Shown: positions 1 to 7,443, counted from the stretch's first letter. The stretch is DNA of 18,699 nucleotides from Armatimonadota bacterium (GCA_013816225.1 JACDEQ010000012.1:1-18699); one strand, 5' to 3'. The notes: generated by a model not told the origin, from the letters alone. A program made the numbers and translations.

Positions 1-194
1 GGGCTGGCGCTACCCTCGCTTGCGGCACGGGGGCGTGCGCGTCGCTTATGGCCGCGTTCACCAACGGCCTCGCCGAACGCAAAGCCACCGTGCACCTGCC
101 GGGCGGCGACCTGGAAATCGAGTACGCCGAGGACGGCTCTTTCCACATGACCGGCCCAGCGGAAACCGTTTTCGACGGCAATTGGGACGCGTAG
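1..194 (+). CDS. dapF: Diaminopimelate epimerase, C-terminal part (5' end outside window)
   Basis: The frame starting at base 3 is open from the window edge to a TAG at 192-194 and encodes the last 63 residues of a protein. It opens with TLACGTGACAS, the DapF signature that carries the second catalytic cysteine (bases 21-23). It continues with a typical DapF tail (HLPGGDLEIEY, then MTGPAETVFDGNW). DapF converts LL- to meso-diaminopimelate in the cytoplasm for lysine and peptidoglycan synthesis. The family is about 270-280 residues, so roughly three quarters of the gene lies upstream. The gene faces the minus-strand genes that follow and ends just before a hairpin at 196-212. Identity rests on the signature and tail, both clearly seen. 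Confidence 0.93.
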   Translation, partial: AGATLACGTGACASLMAAFTNGLAERKATVHLPGGDLEIEYAEDGSFHMTGPAETVFDGNWDA

Positions 195-195
195 C

Positions 196-212
196 GCCGG
201 CATTCTGCCGGC
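196..212. terminator. Perfect 7-bp hairpin after dapF, candidate terminator
   Basis: GCCGGCA, loop TTC, TGCCGGC forms a perfect 7-bp GC-rich stem starting two bases after the dapF stop. It lies in the 58-bp gap between dapF and a converging minus-strand gene. The plus-strand continuation (AATCTTCC) has only a weak T content, so it is not a textbook intrinsic terminator. It could serve both convergent transcripts. Confidence 0.55.
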
Positions 213-252
213 AATCTTCCTGCCGATAGAGCGGTGCGGCCAGGATGCCGCG

Positions 253-689
253 CTACGATGCTGCGATGCCGAAATACATGAACCACACGGAATAGCTAGC
301 CAAGTTCGCCAGCATTCTTGCGACGAGCACGCGACGCGCGCCGTGAAGCTTCTTGCGGAGCCAGACGAATTCGAATGTGATGCTGACCAACATGCAGAGC
401 AGGCCGAGTGTTTGGAGCCCCCATAACTGGTAGGCCGGGTTTTCCGTGCCAGAAAACATCAGCATCCCGTCGATAACTCCCGGCCCTGGTTCCCCCATAC
501 TTCGTACAGCGGACTCAAAGGGCAGCATGAGGATCCAGGGTGGGCAAACAGGACCGGTAGACCCATCAAGGAGGAGAGAAGGTTGGCAAGGAAGACCGGC
601 TGCATTGCCTTGCGCAGGCTCACGCAGGTTACGAGGGCCACAATCCACGCCTCGCCAAAGAAAGCGACGGCGCAAAACCAGATCGCCAT
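253..689 (-). pseudogene. Small multi-spanning membrane protein with a broken reading frame
   Basis: Two overlapping minus-strand frames look like the two halves of one gene. The first begins at ATG 689-687 and encodes MAIWFCAVAFFGEAW, a second hydrophobic stretch, then LLSSLMGLPVLFAHP. After about position 540 that frame loses its hydrophobic character and stops at 459. The other frame takes over there (WILMLPFES), continues through another hydrophobic segment (LWGLQTLGLLCMLVSITFEF) and ends at TAG 255-253 after MLANLASYSVWFMYFGIA. Restoring one base near 535-550 gives about 145 residues with roughly four membrane segments. LRKAMQPVFLANLLSS and ARRVLVARMLANLASY look like related repeats in the two halves. 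Function is not recognised. The break could be a true mutation or a one-base assembly error. No good ribosome binding site precedes the ATG. Confidence 0.55.
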
Positions 690-792
690 GAACGGCTAGA
701 CAACCGCCGTGGGCAGCGCAACGTTGGCGAGCACGCTCCCATCGTGGAGCTATTCCCGCGGAACCGCGCTAACTTAGATCTTCGGGAGCCGC

Positions 793-1002
793 TCACGCGG
801 CCATGAACACTACCGACTCAGGAGCGACGGCAATCTCGCCATTCCCGATACGGTCGGCCAGCGCCCGGAGGGTCGATGCGGTGGCACGCGAAGCCGCGCG
901 CTGTTTGGGTTCGGCATTGCATAGGACCCCGGGCAAGGCCGGCACCTCGGCAATCCAACGCCCATTGGCTTCCTGTTCAGCCTCGATACGGAGTTCCACC
1001 AC
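793..1002 (-). CDS. HicB-like (UPF0150) small protein without a visible HicA partner
   Basis: This 69-residue protein starts at GTG 1002-1000. The next codon is also GTG, so the start could be one codon later. It has the layout of short HicB-like proteins: an N-terminal strand, then EANGRWIAEVPALPGV, a helix, and LRALADRIGNGE at the end. HicB proteins are antitoxins that bind the HicA mRNA-degrading toxin, and full-length ones also carry a DNA-binding domain. This one has only the RNase H-like fold part. The murJ stop lies 19 bases upstream on the same strand, and no Shine-Dalgarno is visible, so translation may depend on murJ. The 103 bases downstream, up to the next gene, are too short for a hicA. 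It is therefore probably an orphan, and an antitoxin role is unproven. Ends at TGA 795-793. Confidence 0.72.
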   Translation of the reverse strand: MVELRIEAEQEANGRWIAEVPALPGVLCNAEPKQRAASRATASTLRALADRIGNGEIAVAPESVVFMAA

Positions 1003-1021
1003 GACAATTGTAGCGCCGGAA

Positions 1022-2596
1022 CTAGTCCGCGCTGCCGCGACGACGCAAAATCGCAGTTAGCGCGTATTTCGCCTCTTCGAGGCCGAGAAGCTTACCGATC
1101 CCGATATAGACCCAGGCACCTCCGAGGCCAAAAATAATGAGGCGGAAGAGTGACGCCAGGTGGGAATCGGAAGCAGGAAACAGCCCCGCAACGAAATGAA
1201 TCAGTGCGGCAGTCCCGATCGCCGAAGCGCCTCCGAGAAACAGCAGGCGCGCCAGCCTCGTACCATCGATCCGCGAGAGTTTCGAGCGCAGGCCGACCGT
1301 GAGCAAAACAAGGAGCACGATCGCCGAGATCGAGGTTGCCAGAGGCAGTCCCAAGTAGCCCATGTTGGTATTTACCAAGCCCCAGCACAAGAGTGCGAAA
1401 ATGACGGACGTCGCGGTTCCGAGGAGAATCGGCAGAAGGGAAGTGTGCATCGCAAAGAACGCCCTCATGAGCACCGGGTGTGCGCACCAGGCGAAGACGC
1501 CAATGCTGAACATCCGCAATCCCGCCGCGGTCAAGTCTGCGTCCTCGGCCGTGAACTTCCCGTATTGGTAGAGCAGGCGCACCACGTCCTCGCTCAGTAC
1601 GAACAACAAGGCGGACATCAAGATCCCGACAAACAGCGCCGTCCGCACTGTCTTGCTAAGCGTCGCCAAGAACTCGGCGGCTCTGTCTTGGGCGTAGAGT
1701 GCGCTGAGCGTCGGGAAGACGGCGATAGCGAGCGCCTGGCCGAAGATGCCCAACGGCGCCTGCATGACGCGGTTGCCGTTTTCCAGGGCGCTGATCGTGC
1801 CCTGCTCCTGGAACGAGGCGAAGAACCGAAGCGCGATCGCGTATACGCCAGGCAAGCTCAAACCCAGCACCACGGGAAGCATTAGTTTGAAGACGCTGAT
1901 CACCCCGGGATGCTTGAGGTTCAGCGAGAGCCGAAACCTAACGCCAAAGCGGCGCATGAGGAATATCGGCAATACCAGGCTGCCAACTAACGCTCCGATC
2001 AGTGCTCCCCAGGCCAATCCGAAAATGGGCACAGCAAGAAAAGGCGCGATGATCAGCGCACCGGCGATTATGCCGACGTTGTAGATGTTCGGGCTGAGGC
2101 CCGGTGTGAGGAAGTGCTGGCGGGCGTTCATCGTACCGAACATCAGCCCGCCGAGGAAAAACCCGAATTGGCTCGGCAAGACGATCCGTGACATGGTGGC
2201 CGCGAGATCGATTGTTTCAGGCGGCAGGCCCGGTGTCACGAGGTTCAGAAGCGGCTCGGCGAAGGTCTCGGCGAAGACGACGAAACCGAGAACGATAAGC
2301 CCCATGGCTGTCGCCATGACGCTGAAGACATGCCACGCCTCGTCCTCCTCGCCATTCGCCCAGTACTTCGTGAAAACCGGGATGAACGCACTGCTCAGCG
2401 CGCCTCCGGCGATCAGAAAGAACAGCAGGTCTGGGATAGAGAAGGCCGCCCGGTAGGCGTCGGTGATCGCATCCTGTCCGAATTGGTACGAAATGATGGT
2501 GTCGCGAATCTGGCCCAGTACGCGGCTTAGAAGAATGAGGCCTCCCATAAGCCCGCCCGCTTTTGCAACGGACACCGCTTTGGGGGGCCGATTCAC
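1022..2596 (-). CDS. murJ: Lipid II flippase MurJ (MviN family)
   Basis: The 524-residue product has about 14 hydrophobic segments and the normal MurJ length. The N-terminus has the family pattern: GLILLSRVLGQIRDTIIS in the first helix, then DAYRAAFSIPDLLFFLIAGG and ALSSAFIPVFTKYW. MurJ belongs to the MOP superfamily and moves lipid II across the cytoplasmic membrane for peptidoglycan synthesis. The second helix has AGGALSSAF rather than the AEGAFSQAF type of proteobacteria. The start taken is GTG 2596-2594, nine bases after the trxA stop, with no clear Shine-Dalgarno. An in-frame GTG seven codons later (SVAKAGGLMGG) is an alternative. It probably forms an operon with trxA upstream and the HicB-like gene downstream. 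Ends at TAG 1024-1022. Confidence 0.93.
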   Translation of the reverse strand: MNRPPKAVSVAKAGGLMGGLILLSRVLGQIRDTIISYQFGQDAITDAYRAAFSIPDLLFFLIAGGALSSAFIPVFTKYWANGEEDEAWHVFSVMATAMGLIVLGFVVFAETFAEPLLNLVTPGLPPETIDLAATMSRIVLPSQFGFFLGGLMFGTMNARQHFLTPGLSPNIYNVGIIAGALIIAPFLAVPIFGLAWGALIGALVGSLVLPIFLMRRFGVRFRLSLNLKHPGVISVFKLMLPVVLGLSLPGVYAIALRFFASFQEQGTISALENGNRVMQAPLGIFGQALAIAVFPTLSALYAQDRAAEFLATLSKTVRTALFVGILMSALLFVLSEDVVRLLYQYGKFTAEDADLTAAGLRMFSIGVFAWCAHPVLMRAFFAMHTSLLPILLGTATSVIFALLCWGLVNTNMGYLGLPLATSISAIVLLVLLTVGLRSKLSRIDGTRLARLLFLGGASAIGTAALIHFVAGLFPASDSHLASLFRLIIFGLGGAWVYIGIGKLLGLEEAKYALTAILRRRGSAD

Positions 2597-2605
2597 GCTT
2601 TAGAG

Positions 2606-2932
2606 TTAGGCCAAAGCGCGGTCGAGGACCGCTTTAATCTGCTCTTTCGAGGCGGCGCCGACCATCTGGTCGAAGAGCTTTCCTTCCTTGAAAACCATCA
2701 ACGTTGGGATGCTCATGACGCCGTACCGCATAGCCAGGTCGCCCTCCGCGTCTACATCGATCTTGAAAATCTTCGCCTTGCCGGCGTATTCGCTCGCCAG
2801 GGCCTCTACGTGTGGCGCTATCATGCGGCACGGACCACACCATTCTGCCCAGAAATCGAGCAGGACGGGGACGTTGGATTGCAGTACTTCAGTTTCGAAA
2901 TCGGCAGTGCTCAGGGCTAGTTCGATGGCCAT
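2606..2932 (-). CDS. trxA: Thioredoxin
   Basis: The 108-residue protein is a single thioredoxin domain of standard length. It has the active site WCGPC at residues 31-35, preceded by LLDFWAE, and the cis-proline loop SIPTLMVF with Pro76. There is no signal peptide, so it should work in the cytoplasm as a general disulfide reductant with thioredoxin reductase, which is not in this window. The ATG at 2932-2930 is preceded by GGAGG (minus strand) with an 8-base spacer, a strong start. It is the first gene of the leftward group and diverges from the glycine-rich protein gene. murJ follows after nine bases. Confidence 0.96.
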   Translation of the reverse strand: MAIELALSTADFETEVLQSNVPVLLDFWAEWCGPCRMIAPHVEALASEYAGKAKIFKIDVDAEGDLAMRYGVMSIPTLMVFKEGKLFDQMVGAASKEQIKAVLDRALA

Positions 2933-2940
2933 GGCTAATT

Positions 2941-2945
2941 CCTCC
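2941..2945 (-). promoter_or_regulatory. Shine-Dalgarno of trxA
   Basis: CCTCC on the plus strand reads GGAGG on the minus strand, eight bases before the trxA ATG. This fixes the trxA start. Confidence 0.8.
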
Positions 2946-3076
2946 AGTAGTTTAGGTCAAGGTTACCCCAGAGGTACTTTTTGCACTTCGTTCTGTAACA
3001 ATTCGTTGTTGATTGCGTCAGAATACTGAAACCCTGCGGTTCAATGCCGCATTCCAACTCAACTCATGAAACGACT
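2946..3076. promoter_or_regulatory. Divergent intergenic region between trxA and the glycine-rich protein gene
   Basis: These bases must hold promoters for both the leftward trxA-murJ group and the rightward gene. They are more AT-rich than the flanks (for example around 2990-3030). On the minus strand TTGTTA, starting near 3008, is a possible -35 box, but no convincing -10 lies 17 bases from it. On the plus strand GAATACT near 3021 is a possible -10. I cannot assign exact promoters by eye. Confidence 0.4.
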
Positions 3077-3083
3077 AAGGAGG
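3077..3083 (+). promoter_or_regulatory. Strong Shine-Dalgarno (AAGGAGG) setting the start of the glycine-rich protein
   Basis: AAGGAGG lies nine bases before GTG 3093 and 15 before ATG 3099. The upstream ATG at 3066 would put this site inside the gene, so the longer reading is unlikely. Confidence 0.8.
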
Positions 3084-3092
3084 AATACCACA

Positions 3093-3827
3093 GTGAACAT
3101 GTGGGTTCGAACAACGATTTTCGCCGCGGTTGCGGCAGTAATGGTACCGGCGTCCACTGCGGAAACTCGGCTTGCCGGCATTCGCCTCTACGACAGCGGC
3201 GTCGACGTCGTGCGCAAGCTCGGCTCACCGACGGACGTTCTGTCGGTCGTGTTTGACACGGCCGCTGGAGGCGGAGGCGGTGGCGGCGGTTCGCGCGGCG
3301 GTGGTGGCGGCGGCTCTCGAGGCGGCGGCGGGTTTGCTCCTGCCCCTACTGGTGGTGGCAACGCCAACTTCGTCATTCCTCCTGTCAGTTTCAATCAGAT
3401 GGGCAAGGGTGGTGGCGGCCAAGGGCCCGCGCCGGTGGGCGGTCCTGGCGGCGGCCCGGCTCCTATGGGCGGCGGTAGAGGCGGCGGCGGCGGCGGTGTC
3501 ACCGACACTCAGTACGTCCGCTGGGTTTACAGGCGCGGCGCCGGTGGCAGTGTCAACGTCGTTCTCAACAAGTTCAACAAGGTCGTCCAGATCGAAGCCA
3601 TCGGCATCTCCAACCCGAACGTGAAAACGTCCAAGGGCGTGATGCTGGGATCCTCGCTCGCAACGATCATCCGCAAGTATCAGAATCCCGATGCCTACGA
3701 GGTCGGTGACAACTACTTCATGGTTCGCTTCCTCCAGAGCCATAAAGTTGCTTTCAGGCTTACTCGCGAGAACAACCGTGCGCCGTATCGAGTTACGGGT
3801 ATCGTGGTCTCCGCAGGCAAGTCGTAA
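3093..3827 (+). CDS. Exported glycine-rich protein with two similar small modules, function unknown
   Basis: From GTG 3093 the product has 244 residues. Residues 3-23 look like a signal peptide (MWVRTTIFAAVAAVMVPA, then STA before ETRL). The first module starts LAGIRLYDSGVDVVRKLGSP (residues 28-46), is broken by Gly/Pro-rich stretches (about 59-80 and 106-135), and resumes with YVRWVYRRG and VNVVLNKFNKVVQIEAIG (141-171). The second module starts KGVMLGSSLATIIRKYQNPD (181-200) and ends with AFRLTRENN and YRVTGIVVS. The order "G..L..S...V...lG.P, then strands ending VxxIxxxG" recalls SmpA/BamE-like small periplasmic domains. That is an inference from pattern only. No lipobox cysteine is present; the product should be periplasmic or surface-located. 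dnaG starts 15 bases downstream, so cotranscription is likely. I do not recognise a specific function. Confidence 0.8.
   Translation: MNMWVRTTIFAAVAAVMVPASTAETRLAGIRLYDSGVDVVRKLGSPTDVLSVVFDTAAGGGGGGGGSRGGGGGGSRGGGGFAPAPTGGGNANFVIPPVSFNQMGKGGGGQGPAPVGGPGGGPAPMGGGRGGGGGGVTDTQYVRWVYRRGAGGSVNVVLNKFNKVVQIEAIGISNPNVKTSKGVMLGSSLATIIRKYQNPDAYEVGDNYFMVRFLQSHKVAFRLTRENNRAPYRVTGIVVSAGKS
3267..3332 (+). repeat. GGN low-complexity tract coding for poly-Gly with two SRGGGG units
   Basis: The tract encodes residues 59-80 of the exported protein: runs of eight, six and four glycines separated by Ser-Arg. The DNA is a degenerate GGC/GGT/GGA repeat, the kind of sequence that can expand or contract by slippage without a frame change. 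Confidence 0.8.
3438..3497 (+). repeat. Second Gly/Pro-rich low-complexity tract
   Basis: Encodes residues 116-135 of the same protein. PAPVGGPGG and PAPMGGGRGG are two copies of one short unit, followed by poly-Gly. It is separated from the first tract by about 35 residues that are not low complexity. Confidence 0.75.
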
Positions 3828-3842
3828 CTGTTCCGATGAGGT

Positions 3843-5552
3843 ATGCTTGATGAGCGTGACTTAGTCCGAAGTAGAGTCGACCTTGTCGACCTCGTCGGCG
3901 AACGCGTCAAGCTCATTAAGGTAGGGAAAAAGTGGAAGGGGCTTTGTCCGTTTCATACGGAGAAAACCCCTTCTTTTCAATTGGACTCCGATCTCCAGTT
4001 GTTCCATTGCTTCGGCTGTAAGAAAGGCGGCGACGTCTTCGACTGGGTCATGCAATCGGAGAACGTCGACTTTCGCACGGCGCTCGAAATGCTCGCTCAG
4101 CGCACCGGCGTGACGCTCTCAGCAGGTAAAAGCCGCTCGCAAGGCGAAGCCCAAAGTCAAATCGCGACGATGGAAGCGACACTGGCATTTTACATAACTG
4201 CATTTACAGAATCGCCGTCTGCCCAGGAATACGCTGCGACTCGCGGACTAGACGCCGAGACACTTGCCAAGTGGGAGATCGGCCTGGCGCCCAACTCGGA
4301 GTACGCGCTGGGAACCCACCTTAAGAAGATCGGTTGCAAACTGCAAGAGGCCTGCGAACTGAGCCTGTTGGCCGGGGATTCGAGTGCCGGGTACCGAGAT
4401 TTTTTCCGCGGCCGACTCATGTTCCCGATACGGGACGATCAGGGACGGCTCGTTGCATTTAGCGGCAGGTCGATGGATGGTACCGAGCCGAAGTACATCA
4501 ACTCCCGCGACACCGCCCTGTTCAAGAAAAGCGATACGATTTATGGACTTCACCATAGCCGCATAGCGTTGCGTGAAAGCCGGTCCGCCGTGCTGGCCGA
4601 GGGTCAAATGGACGTGATCGCCTGCCATCATGCCGGTATCGAAACTGCGGTCGCCGCCTTGGGAACGGCATTGACCGTGGGCCATGTGCGCAAGCTGAAA
4701 CGCTACTGTGGCAGCGCCACGCTCCTCTACGACGGGGACATTGCCGGCAGGAACGCCGCGGAGCGCGCGTTTCAGCTTTTTGCCGATGTCGATATGTCCG
4801 CGCGGGCGGTGTTGCTGCAGCATGGCGAAGACCCGGATACGGTTAGGAAGAAAGAGGGAGCCGAGGCGTTGCGACAAAAGGTTGCCTCGGCGATGTCACC
4901 CGTTCGTTTCAAGGTCGAGGGACTCATTCGCGATTTCGATGCTAAGCCCGGGATTGGCGATCGTACTTTTTGGAAGGCGATCAAGGAAGCCTTGGCCGGC
5001 TCACCGGAGAAGTTGGAGGTAGACGCCCTTCTCGACGAACTGGCGGGCCTGCATCCTAACGCGCGAGTCGACCGAAAGGCAGTGATCCGCGCTCTCCGCA
5101 GCGAGGTCGCAACCGTGCGGAAACCACGATCGAAGGCCGGCACATCGGCTCCTGAAGCAGGCGCCGACGCGGGATTCTCCCTAGCAATGCCGCGAGGGCC
5201 CGAGCGCGAAATTATTAGGGCCGCTATCGATGACGAGTTCCGCGAGTTCGCATGGCCGAGGCTCGCCGAGGACGACCTCGTCGTGAGCGAAGGGGGCCGG
5301 GCGATCGCCGACGCGCTACTCGCCGTCTCGTCAGAACCGCCGGTCGTGAGCGCGCGAGACCTCGTCGCGGGCCTCGCCTCTGCTGTGCGGCAAACCATCA
5401 TGACCATGGAGCCGTCTCCCCTTAACCTGCCGGGGATCGAAGAAGCTATCGAAAGACTGGTGAGCGAAAGAGAGCGGCGAATCCGTCTGTACAAATACCA
5501 GAGCGAACCGAGTGTTGAAACAGCGCGGGAGATTTACCCGTCTTCACACTGA
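3843..5552 (+). CDS. dnaG: DNA primase
   Basis: The 569-residue product has the bacterial DnaG layout. An N-terminal CHC2 zinc finger carries Cys35, His38, Cys56 and Cys59 (CPFHTEKTPSF and HCFGCKKGGD). The catalytic core follows, with FFRGRLMFPI near 187-196 and the TOPRIM motifs AEGQMDVIA (252-260; most homologues have EGYMD) and LLYDGDIAGR with Asp297 and Asp299. A variable C-terminal helicase-binding region ends the protein. DnaG makes RNA primers at the replication fork with DnaB. The ATG at 3843 gives the usual DnaG N-terminus (LVRSRVDLVDLVGE). GAGG sits only one base before it, so the start is weakly marked. rpoD follows 24 bases later, the classic macromolecular-synthesis pair; rpsU is not present here. 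Confidence 0.95.
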   Translation: MLDERDLVRSRVDLVDLVGERVKLIKVGKKWKGLCPFHTEKTPSFQLDSDLQLFHCFGCKKGGDVFDWVMQSENVDFRTALEMLAQRTGVTLSAGKSRSQGEAQSQIATMEATLAFYITAFTESPSAQEYAATRGLDAETLAKWEIGLAPNSEYALGTHLKKIGCKLQEACELSLLAGDSSAGYRDFFRGRLMFPIRDDQGRLVAFSGRSMDGTEPKYINSRDTALFKKSDTIYGLHHSRIALRESRSAVLAEGQMDVIACHHAGIETAVAALGTALTVGHVRKLKRYCGSATLLYDGDIAGRNAAERAFQLFADVDMSARAVLLQHGEDPDTVRKKEGAEALRQKVASAMSPVRFKVEGLIRDFDAKPGIGDRTFWKAIKEALAGSPEKLEVDALLDELAGLHPNARVDRKAVIRALRSEVATVRKPRSKAGTSAPEAGADAGFSLAMPRGPEREIIRAAIDDEFREFAWPRLAEDDLVVSEGGRAIADALLAVSSEPPVVSARDLVAGLASAVRQTIMTMEPSPLNLPGIEEAIERLVSERERRIRLYKYQSEPSVETAREIYPSSH

Positions 5553-5576
5553 AGGAACGCGGTCTGCGAAGTAGCC

Positions 5577-6668
5577 ATGGTGAGCAAGTTTGGGCCATCT
5601 CTGCCCCCGGAAACCGAAGCTCTTCTCGAGCTCGGTATTGCTCGTGGCCGTCTCAACATCGACGAAATCAACGAAGCGATCGGGCTCATCGACCCGGATC
5701 GCATCGAAGAGGTTTTCGACGCGATCGAGGAGCGGGGAATTACGATCGAAACCGACTTAGGCCGCAATGGGGAAAGAGCCGATGATTTACCCCCGGAAGC
5801 CTACGTTTCGCTCGAAGAACTAGCGGAACTCGAGGGCCCGCCGTTGGAAGATTCCGCGCGCCAGTGGCAGGGAATTATTTCTCGGACGCCGCTGCTCACT
5901 ACGGAGCAGGAGCGCGCTCTCTCTTTACAGGTGAAAGAGGGCTCGTCGACCGCAAAGTTTGCGATGATCGAAGCCAATTTGAGGCTGGTGGTGAGCATTG
6001 CCAGGAAGTTTATCGGGCGCGGAATGTCGATGCAGGACCTCGTTCAGGAAGGCAATCTGGGCCTGATGAAGGCGGTTGAGAAGTACGATAGCGCCCGTGG
6101 ATACCGGTTCAGCACCTACGCAACGTGGTGGATCAAGCAGGCGGTCGGCAGGGCGATTTCCGACCAGGCGCGAACGATTAGGCTTCCGGCGGCCGTAGGG
6201 GACACCCTACGGCAAATAGGAAAGGCCACCGGTGTCTTGCAACAATCCTTGGGACGAGACCCGACCGCGGAGGAGGTCGCATCGGCCGTAGGAATAACAC
6301 CGGAACGGATGCGAGAAATACTCCGCCTTGCGCCGGAGCCGATTTCTTTGCAGGCGCCGGTAGGCGGGGAGGAAGGGTCGAGCCTCGCAGATTTCATCGA
6401 AGACCTCGGTTCGAGCATGGCCGAGGATGCCGCATCCAATGCGGAGCTCAAGGACAAGGTCGACGAAATGCTCGACACGCTAAGTGGCCGCGAGAAGGAT
6501 GTGATCAAGATGCGTTTCGGGCTTGCCGATGGAATCCCACGGACTTTGGACGAAATAGCAGGGCAGATGGGGATTACCCGCGAGAGCGTTCGGCAAATAG
6601 AGAAGCTCGCCCTTAAGAAGCTCAGGCAGCCGGGTAACGGTGATGGGCTCAAAGGCATTCTGGACTGA
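5577..6668 (+). CDS. rpoD: RNA polymerase primary sigma factor (sigma-70 / RpoD / SigA)
   Basis: The 363-residue protein has all main sigma-70 regions and is of the compact SigA type. A region 1.1-like helical part covers residues 12-58 (ARGRLNIDEINEAIG). Region 1.2 follows near 95-125. Region 2 includes EANLRLVVSIARKFIGRG, LVQEGNLGLMKAVEKYD and FSTYATWWIKQAV (about 132-190). Region 3 is about 205-280, ending with SLADFIEDL. Region 4 has the helix-turn-helix TLDEIAGQMGITRESVRQIE (323-342). It directs housekeeping promoter recognition. The ATG at 5577 has GAAGGAA about 19 bases upstream, which is far. Linkage to dnaG supports a primary rather than alternative sigma factor. Confidence 0.95.
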   Translation: MVSKFGPSLPPETEALLELGIARGRLNIDEINEAIGLIDPDRIEEVFDAIEERGITIETDLGRNGERADDLPPEAYVSLEELAELEGPPLEDSARQWQGIISRTPLLTTEQERALSLQVKEGSSTAKFAMIEANLRLVVSIARKFIGRGMSMQDLVQEGNLGLMKAVEKYDSARGYRFSTYATWWIKQAVGRAISDQARTIRLPAAVGDTLRQIGKATGVLQQSLGRDPTAEEVASAVGITPERMREILRLAPEPISLQAPVGGEEGSSLADFIEDLGSSMAEDAASNAELKDKVDEMLDTLSGREKDVIKMRFGLADGIPRTLDEIAGQMGITRESVRQIEKLALKKLRQPGNGDGLKGILD

Positions 6669-6678
6669 GCCGTTTCGG

Positions 6679-6684
6679 CATAAT
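6679..6684 (+). promoter_or_regulatory. Possible -10 element (CATAAT) of a leaderless methyltransferase transcript
   Basis: CATAAT ends exactly six bases before ATG 6691, the spacing expected when transcription starts at the start codon. No Shine-Dalgarno is visible upstream of that ATG. A matching -35 about 17 bases upstream is not evident, so this stays tentative. Confidence 0.35.
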
Positions 6685-6690
6685 CAAAAC

Positions 6691-7443
6691 ATGAACGATT
6701 CTCGCGCACGGTGGGATACGGCCGCCCCGCACTACCTCCGTTCCTCGTGGCATGCCAATGAGGCGGCCCTCGAGCACATGGTGCAGGTTTCGAATGTGCT
6801 GGGCGGGAATATCGTCGATGTGGCGACCGGGGCCGGCCACGCAGCCATGGCTTTTTCTCACAGCGTCGACAGGGTACTGGCCCTCGATACCTCGCCACGC
6901 ATGCTTGCGATCGCCAAAGAGGAGGCCGCGAGGAGGGGGATCGACAACATCGATTACGTGGTTGGCGACGCCCTCGACCTGCCCTTTCTACGAGCGAGTC
7001 TGGACGGCGTTGTTTGCCGCGTGGCGGCTCACCATTTTGGAGACCCCGAGCTTTTCATGCGAAGAAGCTTCGACGTCCTCAAGCCGCGCGGCTTTCTCCT
7101 GCTCATCGACACGGTGGGCGCTGATGATCCTGGCGCGGACGATGCGCTGCACACTTTGGAAAGCCTTCGCGACCCATCGCATGTCCGCGATTACACGACC
7201 GCTGTTTGGAGAAGGATGGCGAGAAAAGCCGGTTTCGAGACCGAGTTCGAAGACACTATCCAAAAGCCGCTGAACGCAAAGGAGTGGATGGACCGGATGT
7301 CGGTCGATTCTGGAACGCGCAATAAAATACTGGAGCTTATTAATGCATCGAAAGATTGGTTTCGGGAATACTTGCGCCCGCACAGCAAGGGCGAATTGCT
7401 GACATTTCATTTATTGGAATGCACGATGCTGCTAAGGAAATGA
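6691..7443 (+). CDS. Class I SAM-dependent methyltransferase (UbiE/Methyltransf_11-like), substrate unknown
   Basis: From ATG 6691 the product has 250 residues. The same frame is open back to ATG 6640, inside rpoD, but the protein similarity begins at ARWDTAAPHYLRSSW, as in UbiE-like enzymes. Motif I is IVDVATGAGHAA (about residues 45-56). An acidic motif II region follows (VLALDTSPRMLAIA), then VVGDALDLPF and the post-motif FDVLKPRGFLLLID. These features indicate a small-molecule or quinone-type methyltransferase, not a DNA methyltransferase: there is no DPPY or NPPY motif. The start is 22 bases after the rpoD stop. The stop TGA overlaps the ATG of the nuclease gene (ATGA), so the two are probably translated together. 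Substrate cannot be told from sequence. Confidence 0.85.
   Translation: MNDSRARWDTAAPHYLRSSWHANEAALEHMVQVSNVLGGNIVDVATGAGHAAMAFSHSVDRVLALDTSPRMLAIAKEEAARRGIDNIDYVVGDALDLPFLRASLDGVVCRVAAHHFGDPELFMRRSFDVLKPRGFLLLIDTVGADDPGADDALHTLESLRDPSHVRDYTTAVWRRMARKAGFETEFEDTIQKPLNAKEWMDRMSVDSGTRNKILELINASKDWFREYLRPHSKGELLTFHLLECTMLLRK

Noticed and set aside
690..792. Hidden hicA toxin gene beside the HicB-like gene
   Set aside because: The gap is 103 bases, too short for a HicA of about 60-80 residues, and no HicA-like sequence is seen in any frame.
1160..1885. 241-codon plus-strand open frame opposite murJ
   Set aside because: Its translation is rich in Arg, Gln and Glu with no recognisable domain, and it is a mirror of the strongly supported murJ frame.
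3267..3497. Collagen-like or PE-PGRS-like domain
   Set aside because: There is no regular Gly-X-Y periodicity and no PE domain; the tracts are irregular poly-Gly with Ser-Arg or Pro-Ala-Pro breaks.
3225..3743. 172-codon minus-strand open frame opposite the glycine-rich gene
   Set aside because: It arises from the GGN repeat composition read on the other strand (Ala/Arg/Thr-rich). The plus-strand gene has a strong ribosome binding site and a signal peptide.
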